From the NCBI RefSeq assembly GCF_003797775.2, contig NZ_CP060725.1, positions 2,722,001 through 2,786,000 of the forward strand: a stretch of 64,000 nucleotides of DNA, given 5' to 3'. The notes beneath the pieces were generated by a model. That model saw only the letters and a program-made list of their open reading frames with translations. It ran no database searches and was not told the DNA's origin. A program made the translations under genes and the position numbers. Shown here piece by piece: positions 10,869 through 21,025 of the stretch. The stretch comes from Sphingopyxis sp. OPL5. GTDB taxonomy: Bacteria; Pseudomonadota; Alphaproteobacteria; Sphingomonadales; Sphingomonadaceae. How positions within the stretch are numbered: the stretch's first letter is position 1; each line of letters starts with the position of its first letter.

Positions 10869-11222
10869 TCACGCCGTCCAGCGAAGCCGTGCGAGGAAAG
10901 CGGTCAGTCGCTCGCACGCCGCACCTGGTGCGACGAGCCTTTGCCACTGACGCTCTGCGATCGGCGTATCGATGTAGCGGAAATCCACCAGCCCGGACCG
11001 CAGCGGCGAAATGCGAAGATAGGGCGCTGTTTGAGGGTGGGCGTCGGATTGCTGGATGCACAAATCATGCATCGAGGTCCAACCGAACAACATGGTGCCA
11101 AGCGGTCCGTCCGATATCAGTGCCGCCACCTGCGCCACGCCGGCGAAAGCGCTCTGGAAGGCCTCGTCGTCAAACCTATGTTGGCGGTAAAACGCTGCGA
11201 TATCGGCCCACGATTGTTGCAT
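10869..11222 (-). CDS. Conserved hypothetical protein
   Basis: 117 aa from the ATG at 11222; the frame stays open upstream, but that part has low-complexity Arg-rich composition and overlaps the next gene. The protein reads as a small soluble domain (MQQSWADIAAFYRQHRF..., HDLCIQQSDAHPQTAPYLRI). No family recognised. It lies downstream of a META-domain lipoprotein on the same strand with a 53-base gap. Confidence 0.5.
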   Translation of the reverse strand: MQQSWADIAAFYRQHRFDDEAFQSAFAGVAQVAALISDGPLGTMLFGWTSMHDLCIQQSDAHPQTAPYLRISPLRSGLVDFRYIDTPIAERQWQRLVAPGAACERLTAFLARLRWTA

Positions 11223-11275
11223 GCCTTGCGTCTGCAATGCTCTCCGCTTGCTGTCAAATGACCCCGGCTGGTGCG

Positions 11276-11989
11276 TCAGATCACCCGCTTTAGCACCGCC
11301 GTCCGCCCCTCGGCGCCCGTTAAAATCAGCGTGCCGTCGCTCGGGAAGCTCAGGCTTACCGGCCCGCGCATGAGCGCGAAGAAGGCGTTCTCCTGCGTCA
11401 TGCCCGCACCCGGACACGCCATTTCGGTCGCCATCAGCGGACCGGCGGTCAGTGTCTGTCCGTCGCGTTTATAACCGCCCGAAAAGCGGTTGCAGCCCGC
11501 GCTGCCGCTCAGCCTTGCGCCTTCGAAGGCGAGCGACGTCGGCCGGTCGCCCGCGACCGCGACGCCGCCGATCGAGACGAAGGTCCAGCTTGTCCCCGCC
11601 AGCACGGCCGGCGGCAGCACCCCGCCGCCGCAGCCCTTCACCGTCTTGCCCTCGGCGGTCAGCGTCACCGTGTCGCGATAGCGCCGGTCGCTCATCCCGT
11701 CGCTGCATTCGCCATGGGTGATATCGACGGTCAGCCGCGGCGTCACATAGCGCTCGCCGTTGAAGCTCGGCCGCGCGCCGGGGTTGGCGACGACGATCTT
11801 GGTGTCGCCGTAATCGCCGTCGTAGTTGAGCATCCCCGGCGTAATCTCGAGCGTCCAGCCGGGCTCGGTACCAAGCGCGAAATAGGCGGCGGCCGGCGGA
11901 GCGCCGGGTCCCTGCGGTGCATCGGCGGGGGGAACGCAGGCGGTGAGAAGTAAAAGCGGGGCGAGGGCGGGCAGGGTGATCTTGGTCAT
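11276..11989 (-). CDS. META-domain lipoprotein (HslJ-like)
   Basis: 237 aa. Signal peptide with lipobox LLLLTAC. The C-terminal half (from about residue 130) is a META domain: LAGTSWTFVSIGG, LSGSAGCNRFSGGY, MACPGAGMTQENAFFALM. The N-terminal half resembles the COG3650-type domain (YFALGTEPGWTLEI, then a Cys in HGECSDGMSDRRY). HslJ-type proteins are outer-membrane lipoproteins linked to heat or novobiocin resistance in E. coli. The function here is not known. Confidence 0.82.
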   Translation of the reverse strand: MTKITLPALAPLLLLTACVPPADAPQGPGAPPAAAYFALGTEPGWTLEITPGMLNYDGDYGDTKIVVANPGARPSFNGERYVTPRLTVDITHGECSDGMSDRRYRDTVTLTAEGKTVKGCGGGVLPPAVLAGTSWTFVSIGGVAVAGDRPTSLAFEGARLSGSAGCNRFSGGYKRDGQTLTAGPLMATEMACPGAGMTQENAFFALMRGPVSLSFPSDGTLILTGAEGRTAVLKRVI

Positions 11990-12041
11990 GCGGACCTCCT
12001 GGACCGATCGGGCTGATCGACCGATGAACGAGAACCGCCCG

Positions 12042-12860
12042 CTATCGGTTCCGCCGCTGGTTCAATACCTCATAGGCCATGACCGCCGCCGCGACCGCGG
12101 CGTTCAAACTGTCGGCCTTGCCGAGCATCGGCATTTTCACCCGCACGTCGGCCGCCGCGGCATAGTCCGCCGGCATCCCCTGCGATTCATTGCCGATCAG
12201 GATGAAGGTCGGCGCCGCATAGCGCACCGCCTGATAATCCTCCGCTCCGTCGAGCCAGGTCGCGACCAGCTGCCCGGGGCCGCCACGCAGCCAGGGCAGG
12301 AAGTCTTCCCATCGTGCCTGCACCAGTTGCTGGGTAAAGATCGCCCCCATGCTCGCGCGCACCGCCTCGACCGCATAGGGATCGGTGCTCTCGTCGAGCA
12401 GGATCAACCCGCCCGCGCCGACCGCGTCGCCGGTGCGCAGCATGGTGCCGAGGTTGCCCGGATCGCGCAGCCGTTCGGCGACGAGCCAGATCGGCGACGC
12501 GCCGCGGTCGATATCGGCCAGCGACGTCTTCGGCTCAGCGTAAATCGCGACGATCGCCTGCGGATTGTCCTTGCCCGATAGTTTCGACAGGATCGCCGGC
12601 GTGGTGTCGACCACTTCGCCGCCGCCCGCCAGCGTCGCGTCGATCAGCGCCTGCGCCAGCGGATGCGCCGCACCCTCGGGGCCTAAGAACAGCCATAAAG
12701 GCAGCACGCCTGCCTCGCGCGCCTCGGTCGCGATACGCAGCCCTTCGGCAAGGAACAGCCCCTCGGCGCGGCGATGGCGCTTCTCGCGCAGCAGCCGCAT
12801 CCGCTTGACCAGCGGATTCGACAGGCTTTCGATGGTGGAACGGCGGCCCGCTTGGGTCAT
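12042..12860 (-). CDS. SpoU/TrmH-family RNA 2'-O-methyltransferase
   Basis: 272 aa. The N-terminal substrate-binding domain starts with SLSNPLVKRMRLLREK. The C-terminal SPOUT fold shows the three motifs: AERLRDPGNLGTMLRTGDA (motif 1), FILIGNESQGMP (motif 2) and KMPMLGKADSLNAAVAAAV (motif 3). It transfers a methyl group from SAM to a ribose in rRNA or tRNA; the target base cannot be read. It lies 4 bases downstream of ptsH on the same strand. Confidence 0.92.
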   Translation of the reverse strand: MTQAGRRSTIESLSNPLVKRMRLLREKRHRRAEGLFLAEGLRIATEAREAGVLPLWLFLGPEGAAHPLAQALIDATLAGGGEVVDTTPAILSKLSGKDNPQAIVAIYAEPKTSLADIDRGASPIWLVAERLRDPGNLGTMLRTGDAVGAGGLILLDESTDPYAVEAVRASMGAIFTQQLVQARWEDFLPWLRGGPGQLVATWLDGAEDYQAVRYAAPTFILIGNESQGMPADYAAAADVRVKMPMLGKADSLNAAVAAAVMAYEVLNQRRNR

Positions 12861-12864
12861 GCCG

Positions 12865-13143
12865 TCAATCCTCGCCGAAGCTGTCCTTGACCAGCCCGAC
12901 GAGCTTGAGCAGCGCCGCGTCGGCGCCGTCGCCGCTGGTGTGGATGGTGATCGAATCGCCCTTGGCGGCGCCCAGCATCATCAGCCCCATGATCGAGGTG
13001 CCGTTGACGCGGCTGCCGCCTTTTTCGACCTCGACCGACACGGTCTCGGGCAGGCGGCTGACGAAGGTGACGAACTTGGCGCTGGCGCGCGCGTGCAGAC
13101 CGCGCTGGTTGGTGATTTCGACCGTCTCGCTGTTTTCGTTCAT
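12865..13143 (-). CDS. ptsH: Phosphocarrier protein HPr
   Basis: 92 aa. The active-site His is residue 17 in RGLHARASAKFV and the regulatory Ser (Ser46 equivalent) is residue 50 in GTSIMGLMML. In alphaproteobacteria HPr belongs to a regulatory phosphorelay without sugar transporter: phosphate passes from EI-Ntr to HPr to EIIA, and HprK phosphorylates the Ser. The start codon overlaps the stop of the EIIA gene (ATGA), so the genes are coupled. Confidence 0.96.
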   Translation of the reverse strand: MNENSETVEITNQRGLHARASAKFVTFVSRLPETVSVEVEKGGSRVNGTSIMGLMMLGAAKGDSITIHTSGDGADAALLKLVGLVKDSFGED

Positions 13144-13568
13144 GAACCAACCCCCAGCATTTCGGATGCGACGGAGATATATTTCTGGCCCGCCTCTTTT
13201 GCGGCGATCACCGCCGGGCGGATGTCCATGGTCTTGCGCGCGCTTTCCAGCCGGATCAGCATCGGCAGGTTGACCCCGGCGATCACTTCGGTGCGCCCGG
13301 GCTCGAGCAGGCTGATCGCGAGGTTCGACGGGGTGCCGCCGAACAGGTCGGTCAGCATGATGACGCCGCGGCCTTCGTCGACCTTGCGGATCGCGTCGGC
13401 GATTTCCTTGCGCCGCATCTCCATATTGTCGTTGGGACCGATGCACACGGTGGCGATCGCGCGTTGCGGGCCGACGACATGCTCCATCGCGGTCACCATT
13501 TCCTCGGCGAGCCGGCCATGGGTCACGAGGACCATCCCGAGCAGCGGCAATGCTTTGTCAGTGGGCAT
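13140..13568 (-). CDS. PTS EIIA component, mannose family
   Basis: 142 aa. EIIA-Man fold with the phosphorylated His at residue 17 (LVTHGRLAEEM) and the conserved MLTDLFGGTPSN. No EIIB/EIIC/EIID permease gene is present here, so it acts as a regulatory phosphate acceptor. In alphaproteobacteria this protein (often named manX or ptsM) sits between hprK/rapZ and ptsH, exactly as here. It overlaps ptsH by 4 bases. Confidence 0.94.
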   Translation of the reverse strand: MPTDKALPLLGMVLVTHGRLAEEMVTAMEHVVGPQRAIATVCIGPNDNMEMRRKEIADAIRKVDEGRGVIMLTDLFGGTPSNLAISLLEPGRTEVIAGVNLPMLIRLESARKTMDIRPAVIAAKEAGQKYISVASEMLGVGS

Positions 13569-13582
13569 GAAGTGCGAGACCC

Positions 13583-14524
13583 TTATGCTTGTTTGCCGCC
13601 GGACGCGGGAGATGCGGACGGGGGCTTGCCCTCAAGCCCATCTTGCGGGGCGGAGTCAAGGTTGCGGTGGGTGACCGTCGGCGCATGACCCGCCGACCGT
13701 AGCGTCTGGGCAACACGTTCGGCGACATGGACCGATCGGTGGCGCCCTCCGGTGCAACCGAACGCGATGGTGACATAGCTTTTGCCCTCGGCGCGGTAGC
13801 GCGGCAGCAGCGCCAGCAACAGTGCCTCGATCTGGCCGACGGTCGCCTCATAGGCGGGATCGGCCATGACATAAGCGGCGACATCGCCGTCGAGTCCGGT
13901 ACCGGGTTTCAGTTTCGGGTCCCAATGCGGGTTGCGCAGATAGCGCATGTCGAACACCAGGTCGGCGTTGCGCGGCAATCCGCGCGCGAAGCCGAAGCTC
14001 AGCACGCTCAGCACCGGCTCATCCTCGCCGCTGTCGCCGAAACGCTGGCGGATTTCCTGTTGCAGGTCGTTGCTGCTGTAATTGGTGGTGTCGACGACAT
14101 GCTCCGCCCAGCGGCGCAGCGGCTCCATCATCTCGCGTTCGCGCGCGATGCCGTCGGCGGCGGGGCGGTCCTCGGCCATCGGGTGGCGGCGGCGCGTCTC
14201 CGAAAAACGGCGTTCGAGTTCGGCCCCGGCGCAATCGAGGAACAAAGTGTCGATGTCGCGCCCGCCCGCTTCGCGGAGTTGCTTCATCCGTTTGACCAGC
14301 GGCGCGGGTTTGAACCCGCGGCTGCGGCTGTCGATGCCGACCGCGAGCGGACGGCCTTCACGGCCTTGCCCGGCAGGGGCGTCGAGCAGCGCGTCGAGCA
14401 GCGCGACTGGCAGGTTGTCGACGACCTCCCAGCCGAGGTCCTCGAGCACTTTCAGCACCGTCGACTTGCCCGCCCCCGACAGGCCGGTGACGAGCAACAG
14501 GCGCGGGTCGCGCGTCTCCTTCAT
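13583..14524 (-). CDS. rapZ: RapZ/YvcJ-family nucleotide-binding protein
   Basis: 313 aa. Walker A GLSGAGKS at residues 14-21; the C-terminal domain has FGCTGGRHRSVHVAERV. In E. coli RapZ is the RNase adapter that controls glmS small RNAs and glucosamine-6-phosphate. The alphaproteobacterial role is less clear, but the fixed position beside ptsH/hprK suggests a tie to the phosphorelay. The start overlaps the hprK stop by 4 bases. The last 20 residues are a low-complexity tail (SASPASGGKQA). Confidence 0.92.
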   Translation of the reverse strand: MKETRDPRLLLVTGLSGAGKSTVLKVLEDLGWEVVDNLPVALLDALLDAPAGQGREGRPLAVGIDSRSRGFKPAPLVKRMKQLREAGGRDIDTLFLDCAGAELERRFSETRRRHPMAEDRPAADGIAREREMMEPLRRWAEHVVDTTNYSSNDLQQEIRQRFGDSGEDEPVLSVLSFGFARGLPRNADLVFDMRYLRNPHWDPKLKPGTGLDGDVAAYVMADPAYEATVGQIEALLLALLPRYRAEGKSYVTIAFGCTGGRHRSVHVAERVAQTLRSAGHAPTVTHRNLDSAPQDGLEGKPPSASPASGGKQA

Positions 14525-14967
14525 GCCCCGACCCCCAACCGGTCGAGCGCCATCAGGATCTTGATCGGTGCCGATGCCTCGAATCCCGAAATCAGCACTG
14601 CGGGCAATTCGACCCCCGCGACGACCTCGACCTGGTTCGCGGGCGGCATCCGCTCGGGCCGTTCGGACAGGCGCACCGCGATCGCGAGCGGAACCGGGCC
14701 GGTGAAGGGCTGCTCGACGATGCCGATGCCGCGCACCTCCAGCTTGCCGGCGAGGATCGCGGGCGGGCGGCACCACAGGCGGCCGCGGTCGAACCAGATG
14801 TCGCAGCGGTCGTCGGCGACCAGCCGCGCGCCGCGATCGATCAGCCGCAGCGCGAGGTCGGACTTGCCCTGTCCCGAATGGCCGAGGATCAAAATGCCGC
14901 GACTCCCCGCCGCGACGCAACTCGCGTGGATATTGACGATCTGGGGAGCGGTCCGGCGCGGCAACAT
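14521..14967 (-). CDS. hprK: HPr kinase/phosphorylase, short alphaproteobacterial form
   Basis: 148 aa, only the catalytic domain; Gram-positive HprK is about 310 aa. Walker A GHSGQGKSD at residues 29-37 and the HprK-type VADDRCDIWFDRG. It phosphorylates HPr on Ser using ATP and can reverse this. The missing N-terminal domain is normal for alphaproteobacteria and not a truncation. It is 54 bases downstream of the ChvG kinase gene. Confidence 0.93.
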   Translation of the reverse strand: MLPRRTAPQIVNIHASCVAAGSRGILILGHSGQGKSDLALRLIDRGARLVADDRCDIWFDRGRLWCRPPAILAGKLEVRGIGIVEQPFTGPVPLAIAVRLSERPERMPPANQVEVVAGVELPAVLISGFEASAPIKILMALDRLGVGA

Positions 14968-15021
14968 GGGGCGCAGGCTTACCGGCGTGTCAGCGGCGGG
15001 GCAAGGCGATTGGGTCGGGGC

Positions 15022-16620
15022 TTACGCCGCGTCGTCATTGCCCTCGGCGGCGGGAAGGGTGATCAGCAGGCTCGCGCCCGGCTGGCCGTCGTCGCGGTCG
15101 CGCGCGGCGATATGCCCGCTATGCCCCTCGACGATCGTTCGTGCGATCGCGAGCCCCAGCCCGCTGTGCCGCCCGAACGCCTCGCCGTCGGGGCGCTCGC
15201 TGTGGAACCGGCGGAAAATGGCCTCGCGCTGCGACGGTTCGATGCCCGGGCCGTCGTCGTCGACCCCGATATGGACGTCGTTGCCCAGCCGCGTCGCGCG
15301 CACGCAGACGAGGCCGCCGGGGGGCGAAAAGCTGATCGCATTGTCGATGACATTGTCGATCACGCGCTCGAGCCGATGGCCGTCGCCCATCACCAGCGTC
15401 GCACCCTTGCGCGGGCGGGCGAAGGCGATGCGCGGATGCGGCAGGTCGGTTCCCTCCGCCCTGGCCGCCCGCGACACGAGCATCGATTCGATCATCAGCC
15501 CCAGGTCGATCGGCTCGAAATTGGTGCGCGACAATTGCGCGTCGATGCGGCTCGCGTCGCTGATGTCGGTGACCAGCCGGTCGAGCCGCCGGACATCCTC
15601 GTCGGCGATTGCCAGAAGCTGGGCGCGTTGCTCGTCGGTCTGGACGCGCCGCAGCCCCTCGACTGCCGAGCGTACCGAGGCGATCGGGTTCTTCAGCTCG
15701 TGCGTCACATCGGCGGCGAAATGCTCGCCGGCGTCGATGCGTTCGCGCAGCGCCTGCGTCATGTCGCTCAGCGCGCGCGCCAGCGTCCCGATCTCGTCGC
15801 GGCGGCTCGGCAGGCGCGGCACCACGACCTCGCGCGCGCGGCCCAGGCGAACGCGCACGGCGGCGCGCGCGAGCTTGCGCAGCGGACGGACGATCGTGCG
15901 CGCGAGGAAGAGCGAGAGCAGGATCGAGGTCATCAGCACCAGCGCGACCACGACCGCGAGCCGGAAACGTTCGGCGCGCACGGTGCGCGTGATGTCGCGC
16001 GCGTTCAATGTCATCAGCATGACCTGCGGGGTGTCGAGGTCGACGATCCGCGTCGCGCTGAGCAAGGGCGTGCGTTCGGGGGCGTAGCGGAAGCGGGTGG
16101 TGGCCTGGCCGCTCCGCATCGTCTCCGTGACCTCGGGCCAGGATGGGCCACGGTCGGTCGCGGGTTCTTCGAAATCGGGATAATTGGGTGCACCGACGAT
16201 CCAGTCGATGCCGCGGTCCATCGCGCGCGCGGCGTCGCGTTTCCACGGCTGCAGGTCGGGATCGCGCAGCGTATAGGTCGGCGGACCATGATCAAAACTG
16301 TCGTCGAGCCGGTCGCCGCCGCGCGCATAGAAGCGCAGCCGCGATTCGGTCGCACGCGTGAATTCGTCGATCAGGTGCCGGCGCTGGTCGGGGCGTGCCG
16401 CCTCCAGCGCCTCGTCGAGCATCGCGAGCTGCTCCTTCATCACCTCGATTCGCGTATCGACCAGCCGGCTGCGATAGGTGTCGAGATAGAAGAAGCCGCC
16501 CGCGAGTAGCGCGATCGCGACGATATTGACCGCCAGGATGCGCGTCGTCAGCGACCAGCGCGCCGACCAGACGAGCGGCTGGTCCTCGGCGTCGCGCGCG
16601 GGATCAGCTTTCGTCGGCAA
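15022..16620 (-). CDS. chvG: Sensor histidine kinase, ChvG-type
   Basis: About 532 aa. Domains: membrane helix 1 ([20 protein letters not shown]), a periplasmic sensor of about 200 residues, membrane helix 2 ([20 protein letters not shown]), HAMP, H-box [12 protein letters not shown] with the phospho-acceptor His, N-box [14 protein letters not shown], and G-boxes VDDDGPGI and SGLGLAI. ChvG/ExoS senses acid or envelope stress and phosphorylates ChvI. The start is uncertain: a TTG at 16620 overlaps the chvI stop by 17 bases and gives a normal N-terminus, while the first ATG upstream would overlap chvI by over 130 bases. Confidence 0.9.
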   Translation of the reverse strand: MPTKADPARDAEDQPLVWSARWSLTTRILAVNIVAIALLAGGFFYLDTYRSRLVDTRIEVMKEQLAMLDEALEAARPDQRRHLIDEFTRATESRLRFYARGGDRLDDSFDHGPPTYTLRDPDLQPWKRDAARAMDRGIDWIVGAPNYPDFEEPATDRGPSWPEVTETMRSGQATTRFRYAPERTPLLSATRIVDLDTPQVMLMTLNARDITRTVRAERFRLAVVVALVLMTSILLSLFLARTIVRPLRKLARAAVRVRLGRAREVVVPRLPSRRDEIGTLARALSDMTQALRERIDAGEHFAADVTHELKNPIASVRSAVEGLRRVQTDEQRAQLLAIADEDVRRLDRLVTDISDASRIDAQLSRTNFEPIDLGLMIESMLVSRAARAEGTDLPHPRIAFARPRKGATLVMGDGHRLERVIDNVIDNAISFSPPGGLVCVRATRLGNDVHIGVDDDGPGIEPSQREAIFRRFHSERPDGEAFGRHSGLGLAIARTIVEGHSGHIAARDRDDGQPGASLLITLPAAEGNDDAA

Positions 16621-17314
16621 ACCGGTATCCCGCGCCGTAAAGCGTCGCGATCGCGTCGAACTCGGGGTCGACCTCGCGGAACTTGCGCCGCAGCCTTTTG
16701 ATGTGGCTGTCGATCGTGCGGTCATCGATATAGACATCGTCCTGATAGGCGGCGTCCATCAACTGGTTGCGGCTGCGCACGATGCCGGGGCGGGCCGCCA
16801 GCGTTTCGAGGATCAAAAATTCGGTGACGGTCAGCGTCACGTCCTTGCCGTCCCATTCGACCTTGTGGCGCGCCGGGTCCATGCGCAGGCGGCCGCGGGT
16901 GATCGGGTCGGCGACGGGCTCGTCCTCGTCGCCCGGCGCGTTCTTGTTGAGCTCGACGCGGCGCAGGATGGCGCGGATGCGCGCAATCACCAGCCGCTGC
17001 GAGAAGGGCTTGGCGATATAGTCGTCGGCGCCCATCGCGAGGCCGAGCGCCTCGTCGATCTCGTCGTCCTTGCTGGTCAGGAAGATGACGGGCAGCTGGC
17101 TCTTTTCGCGCAGCCGGCGCAGCAGTTCGAGTCCGTCCATGCGCGGCATCTTGACGTCGAAGACGGCGAGGTCGGGTGGATTGTCGATCAGCGGCTTCAG
17201 CGCCGCCTCGCCGTCCGAATAGACGCGCGTGACAAAACCCTCGGCCTGCAGCGCGATCGACAGGGATTGCAGGATGTTGCGGTCGTCGTCGACCAGCGCG
17301 ATGGTTGCCGTCAT
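16604..17314 (-). CDS. chvI: Response regulator, ChvI-type (OmpR family)
   Basis: 236 aa. Receiver domain with phospho-acceptor Asp53 ([13 protein letters not shown]), conserved Lys in YIAKPFS, and an OmpR-type winged helix at the C-terminus ([37 protein letters not shown], with the DNA-contacting helix inside). It would be phosphorylated by the adjacent ChvG. It is divergent from pckA, the classic alphaproteobacterial arrangement. Confidence 0.95.
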   Translation of the reverse strand: MTATIALVDDDRNILQSLSIALQAEGFVTRVYSDGEAALKPLIDNPPDLAVFDVKMPRMDGLELLRRLREKSQLPVIFLTSKDDEIDEALGLAMGADDYIAKPFSQRLVIARIRAILRRVELNKNAPGDEDEPVADPITRGRLRMDPARHKVEWDGKDVTLTVTEFLILETLAARPGIVRSRNQLMDAAYQDDVYIDDRTIDSHIKRLRRKFREVDPEFDAIATLYGAGYRFADES

Positions 17315-17594
17315 GCTCTTTCCATATGGGCGGGCGTCCCGGCAACTAGCCGATCCGTGGCCTCGCCACAACCGCGGCGGCGGCGCTCGGGTTCCGTAAC
17401 GGCACCGGCATGGCGCCGCCGCCGATACCCAGCTTTAATCTTTTGACCTCATCCTTCATCCTCGCTAACGCGGCCGGGAATTTACGGAATCGGCGTCACG
17501 TCGGCACCCATGAAAATGCGGGCCTCCCCTTATGCTCGGCAGGCCTTGCATACCTATGCAGTGGGGCTGCGGCGCGGTTGGGAAAGGCAAGAAC
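17315..17594. other. chvI-pckA divergent intergenic region
   Basis: 280 bases without a gene, presumably holding the promoters of both chvI and pckA. A clear perfect palindrome is listed separately at 17547-17560. I see no convincing RNA gene or further open frame. Confidence 0.6.
17547..17560. promoter_or_regulatory. Palindrome upstream of pckA
   Basis: TGCATACCTATGCA is a perfect 6-2-6 dyad, 34 bases before the pckA start. The position fits an operator overlapping or just downstream of the promoter. The binding protein is unknown; ChvI is one candidate by context only. Confidence 0.35.
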
Positions 17595-19196
<1,602 letters not shown>

Positions 19197-19244
19197 TTGA
19201 CCCGGAAACTTCCGGGTGCTCATTCACCCGGAAGGACCGGACCG

Positions 19245-19697
19245 ATGACCACCGACTATAAGCCGCGCCTTTTCGTGCGCGACGAAGACATACACGCGCT
19301 CGGCGAGGGGCTGCTCGCCTGCGCGCTGCCGCGCACCGCCTGGACGCACGAGGCGCATCTGGGCGCCTGCCTGTGGCTGCTGACCGAACGCCCCGACATC
19401 GACATCGACGCCGAGATCGCCGGCATCATCCGCCGCTTCAACACCAGCGTCGGCGGCGTCAACGACGACACGCAGGGCTATCACGACAGCATCACCCGCG
19501 CCTATGTCGCGGGGGCACGGCTGTTCCTGTCGGAGACGGCGGAGACGGGACTGACGGCGCGCGTCAACGCGCTGCTGCTTTCGCCGATGGGCGCGCGCGA
19601 CTGGCCGCTGCGCTTCTACAGCCGCGACCTGCTCTTTTCGGTGGCCGCGCGGCGGGGATTTGTGCCACCGGACCTCGCGCCGCTGCCTGCGGCGTGA
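19245..19697 (+). CDS. Conserved hypothetical protein
   Basis: 150 aa, starting at an ATG with GGAAGGACC upstream. Mostly helical and soluble. Visible features: a WTHEAHLGACLWLL segment near residues 25-40 and a TQGYHDSITRAYV segment, both of which look like conserved core. No family function recognised. It follows pckA by 48 bases, across a set of short CCCGGAA/TTCCGGG arms. Confidence 0.6.
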   Translation: MTTDYKPRLFVRDEDIHALGEGLLACALPRTAWTHEAHLGACLWLLTERPDIDIDAEIAGIIRRFNTSVGGVNDDTQGYHDSITRAYVAGARLFLSETAETGLTARVNALLLSPMGARDWPLRFYSRDLLFSVAARRGFVPPDLAPLPAA

Positions 19698-19735
19698 TAG
19701 CATCGCGCCGGTTTCTCGCCAAAGGAGCGTAAGAC

Positions 19736-20092
19736 ATGAGCATCTTGGACAATATTCTCGGCCAGATTTCGGGCAACGACACGGTGATCAACCTTGCGGC
19801 AAAGGTCGGCCTGTCCCCTGAGCATGTCGAATCGGCGATCGCGGCGCTCGCCAAGCAGCACCCGATGCAGGGCGACACCGCCGAAGGTGCCGCTGCAGCA
19901 ACCGGCTTGCCGCTCGAAAAACTGCAGGAAATCGTCGGCCATATCGGCGGTGAAGGTTCGCTCGGCCGTTTCGCGACGATGCTCCAGCAGGACGGCGCTT
20001 CGGGCATCCTCGGCGCGCTCGACCGCGATGGCGACGGTAACCCGCTCAACGACCTCGGCGGCATCGCGGGATCGCTGTTCGGGAAGAAATAA
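19736..20092 (+). CDS. Small DUF937/YidB-like protein with a DxDGDG loop
   Basis: 118 aa after a good AAAGGAG site. Predicted helical (NILGQISGNDTVINLAAKVGLSPEHVESAIAAL, here in pieces). Near the C-terminus ALDRDGDGNPLNDLGGIAG has the spacing of an EF-hand or dockerin calcium loop (Asp-x-Asp-x-Asp-Gly type). The same tail recurs in the 200-aa protein at 23580. The family assignment is tentative and the function unknown. Confidence 0.65.
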   Translation: MSILDNILGQISGNDTVINLAAKVGLSPEHVESAIAALAKQHPMQGDTAEGAAAATGLPLEKLQEIVGHIGGEGSLGRFATMLQQDGASGILGALDRDGDGNPLNDLGGIAGSLFGKK

Positions 20093-20107
20093 GGGTGCGC
20101 GCCGGGG

Positions 20108-21025
20108 TTAGAGGGCTATCCCCGGCGTCCAGCCGCTCGCCGCGAGAAAGGCGGCCGGGTCCTTCATCTCGATGATCTCGCGCAGCGCCGCCGCTTTGTC
20201 GGGCGCGCGGTTGTAATAGCTTTTGACGATTCGATAACCGACCCAATAGCCAAGGTCGCCGGGCCAGCCATCGCTGCCTTGCTTGTTATAGAGCCAGCGC
20301 GACCCGATGGCTTTCTCGTCCTTCTCGGCAAGGAAGGCGGTCTCCAATGCCTTCTCGCGCCCCTTGGCCCATTGGTGAAGCAGCGGATAGCCGACCGAAC
20401 CGGACATCAGCTCGCCGACGAATTCGGCGACCCCTTCGCCCAGCGCTGCCCGCAACACCTTTTCTTCGGGGTCCTCGACTTGCGCAAGAGGTTGCTGCGC
20501 ATGGACATATTCATGCGCAATGACGTGGACAAAGCGGTCTTCGTCGTCGGCTTCGATGAATGTTGCGGCACACAGGGCTTCCAGCCCGATGTAGAGGCCG
20601 TTGGCGTTCGCGGTCCCGGCGGTCGATGCGCGGCCGATCGCGATGGTGATCGGCGGAAACTTCGCTTGCGGATAAAGCGCGGCGAGCCTGTCGGTTGCGG
20701 CGATGAGGCGCGGGCGGACGCCGCCGAGCTTCGCCGCGCAGCCGCGCGCGTCGTCAAAGACCTGTCGCTTGTCGCGCAACGCCGTCGCCAGCCGCTCGGG
20801 GGTGATCCGGCGCAGCGTCATAAACTCGGCGAACCCCGGCGTCGGCTCGGCAAGGTAGCGGGCCGCAAGCAGATCGGGCTGCCCGGCGATCGCGGGATCG
20901 TCGTAAAGCGCGAAAAAGCGCTCGACGTCCGATGTGATAATCGCGACCCGCGGCGGCGGGGCATCGGCGGCCTGTGCCGCGCCCGCCAGCAGTAGCGCCG
21001 CCAGGGCGGCGGCCGTCCGGCGCAT
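20108..21025 (-). CDS. Secreted HEXXH (DUF2268-like) putative zinc protease
   Basis: 305 aa. Signal peptide (MRRTAAALAALLLAGAAQAA). Zincin motif HEYVH in FVHVIAHEYVHAQQPL about residue 170, with a downstream Glu in GEGVAEFVGEL that could be the third ligand, as in DUF2268 proteases. Probably periplasmic. Its start codon overlaps the stop of the DUF885 gene by one base (TGATG), so expression is coupled. Confidence 0.78.
   Translation of the reverse strand: MRRTAAALAALLLAGAAQAADAPPPRVAIITSDVERFFALYDDPAIAGQPDLLAARYLAEPTPGFAEFMTLRRITPERLATALRDKRQVFDDARGCAAKLGGVRPRLIAATDRLAALYPQAKFPPITIAIGRASTAGTANANGLYIGLEALCAATFIEADDEDRFVHVIAHEYVHAQQPLAQVEDPEEKVLRAALGEGVAEFVGELMSGSVGYPLLHQWAKGREKALETAFLAEKDEKAIGSRWLYNKQGSDGWPGDLGYWVGYRIVKSYYNRAPDKAAALREIIEMKDPAAFLAASGWTPGIAL

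Noticed and set aside
19201..19232. CCCGGAA/TTCCGGG arms after pckA as a terminator
   Set aside because: The stem is short, the loop tiny, a third arm makes it ambiguous, and there is no T-run.
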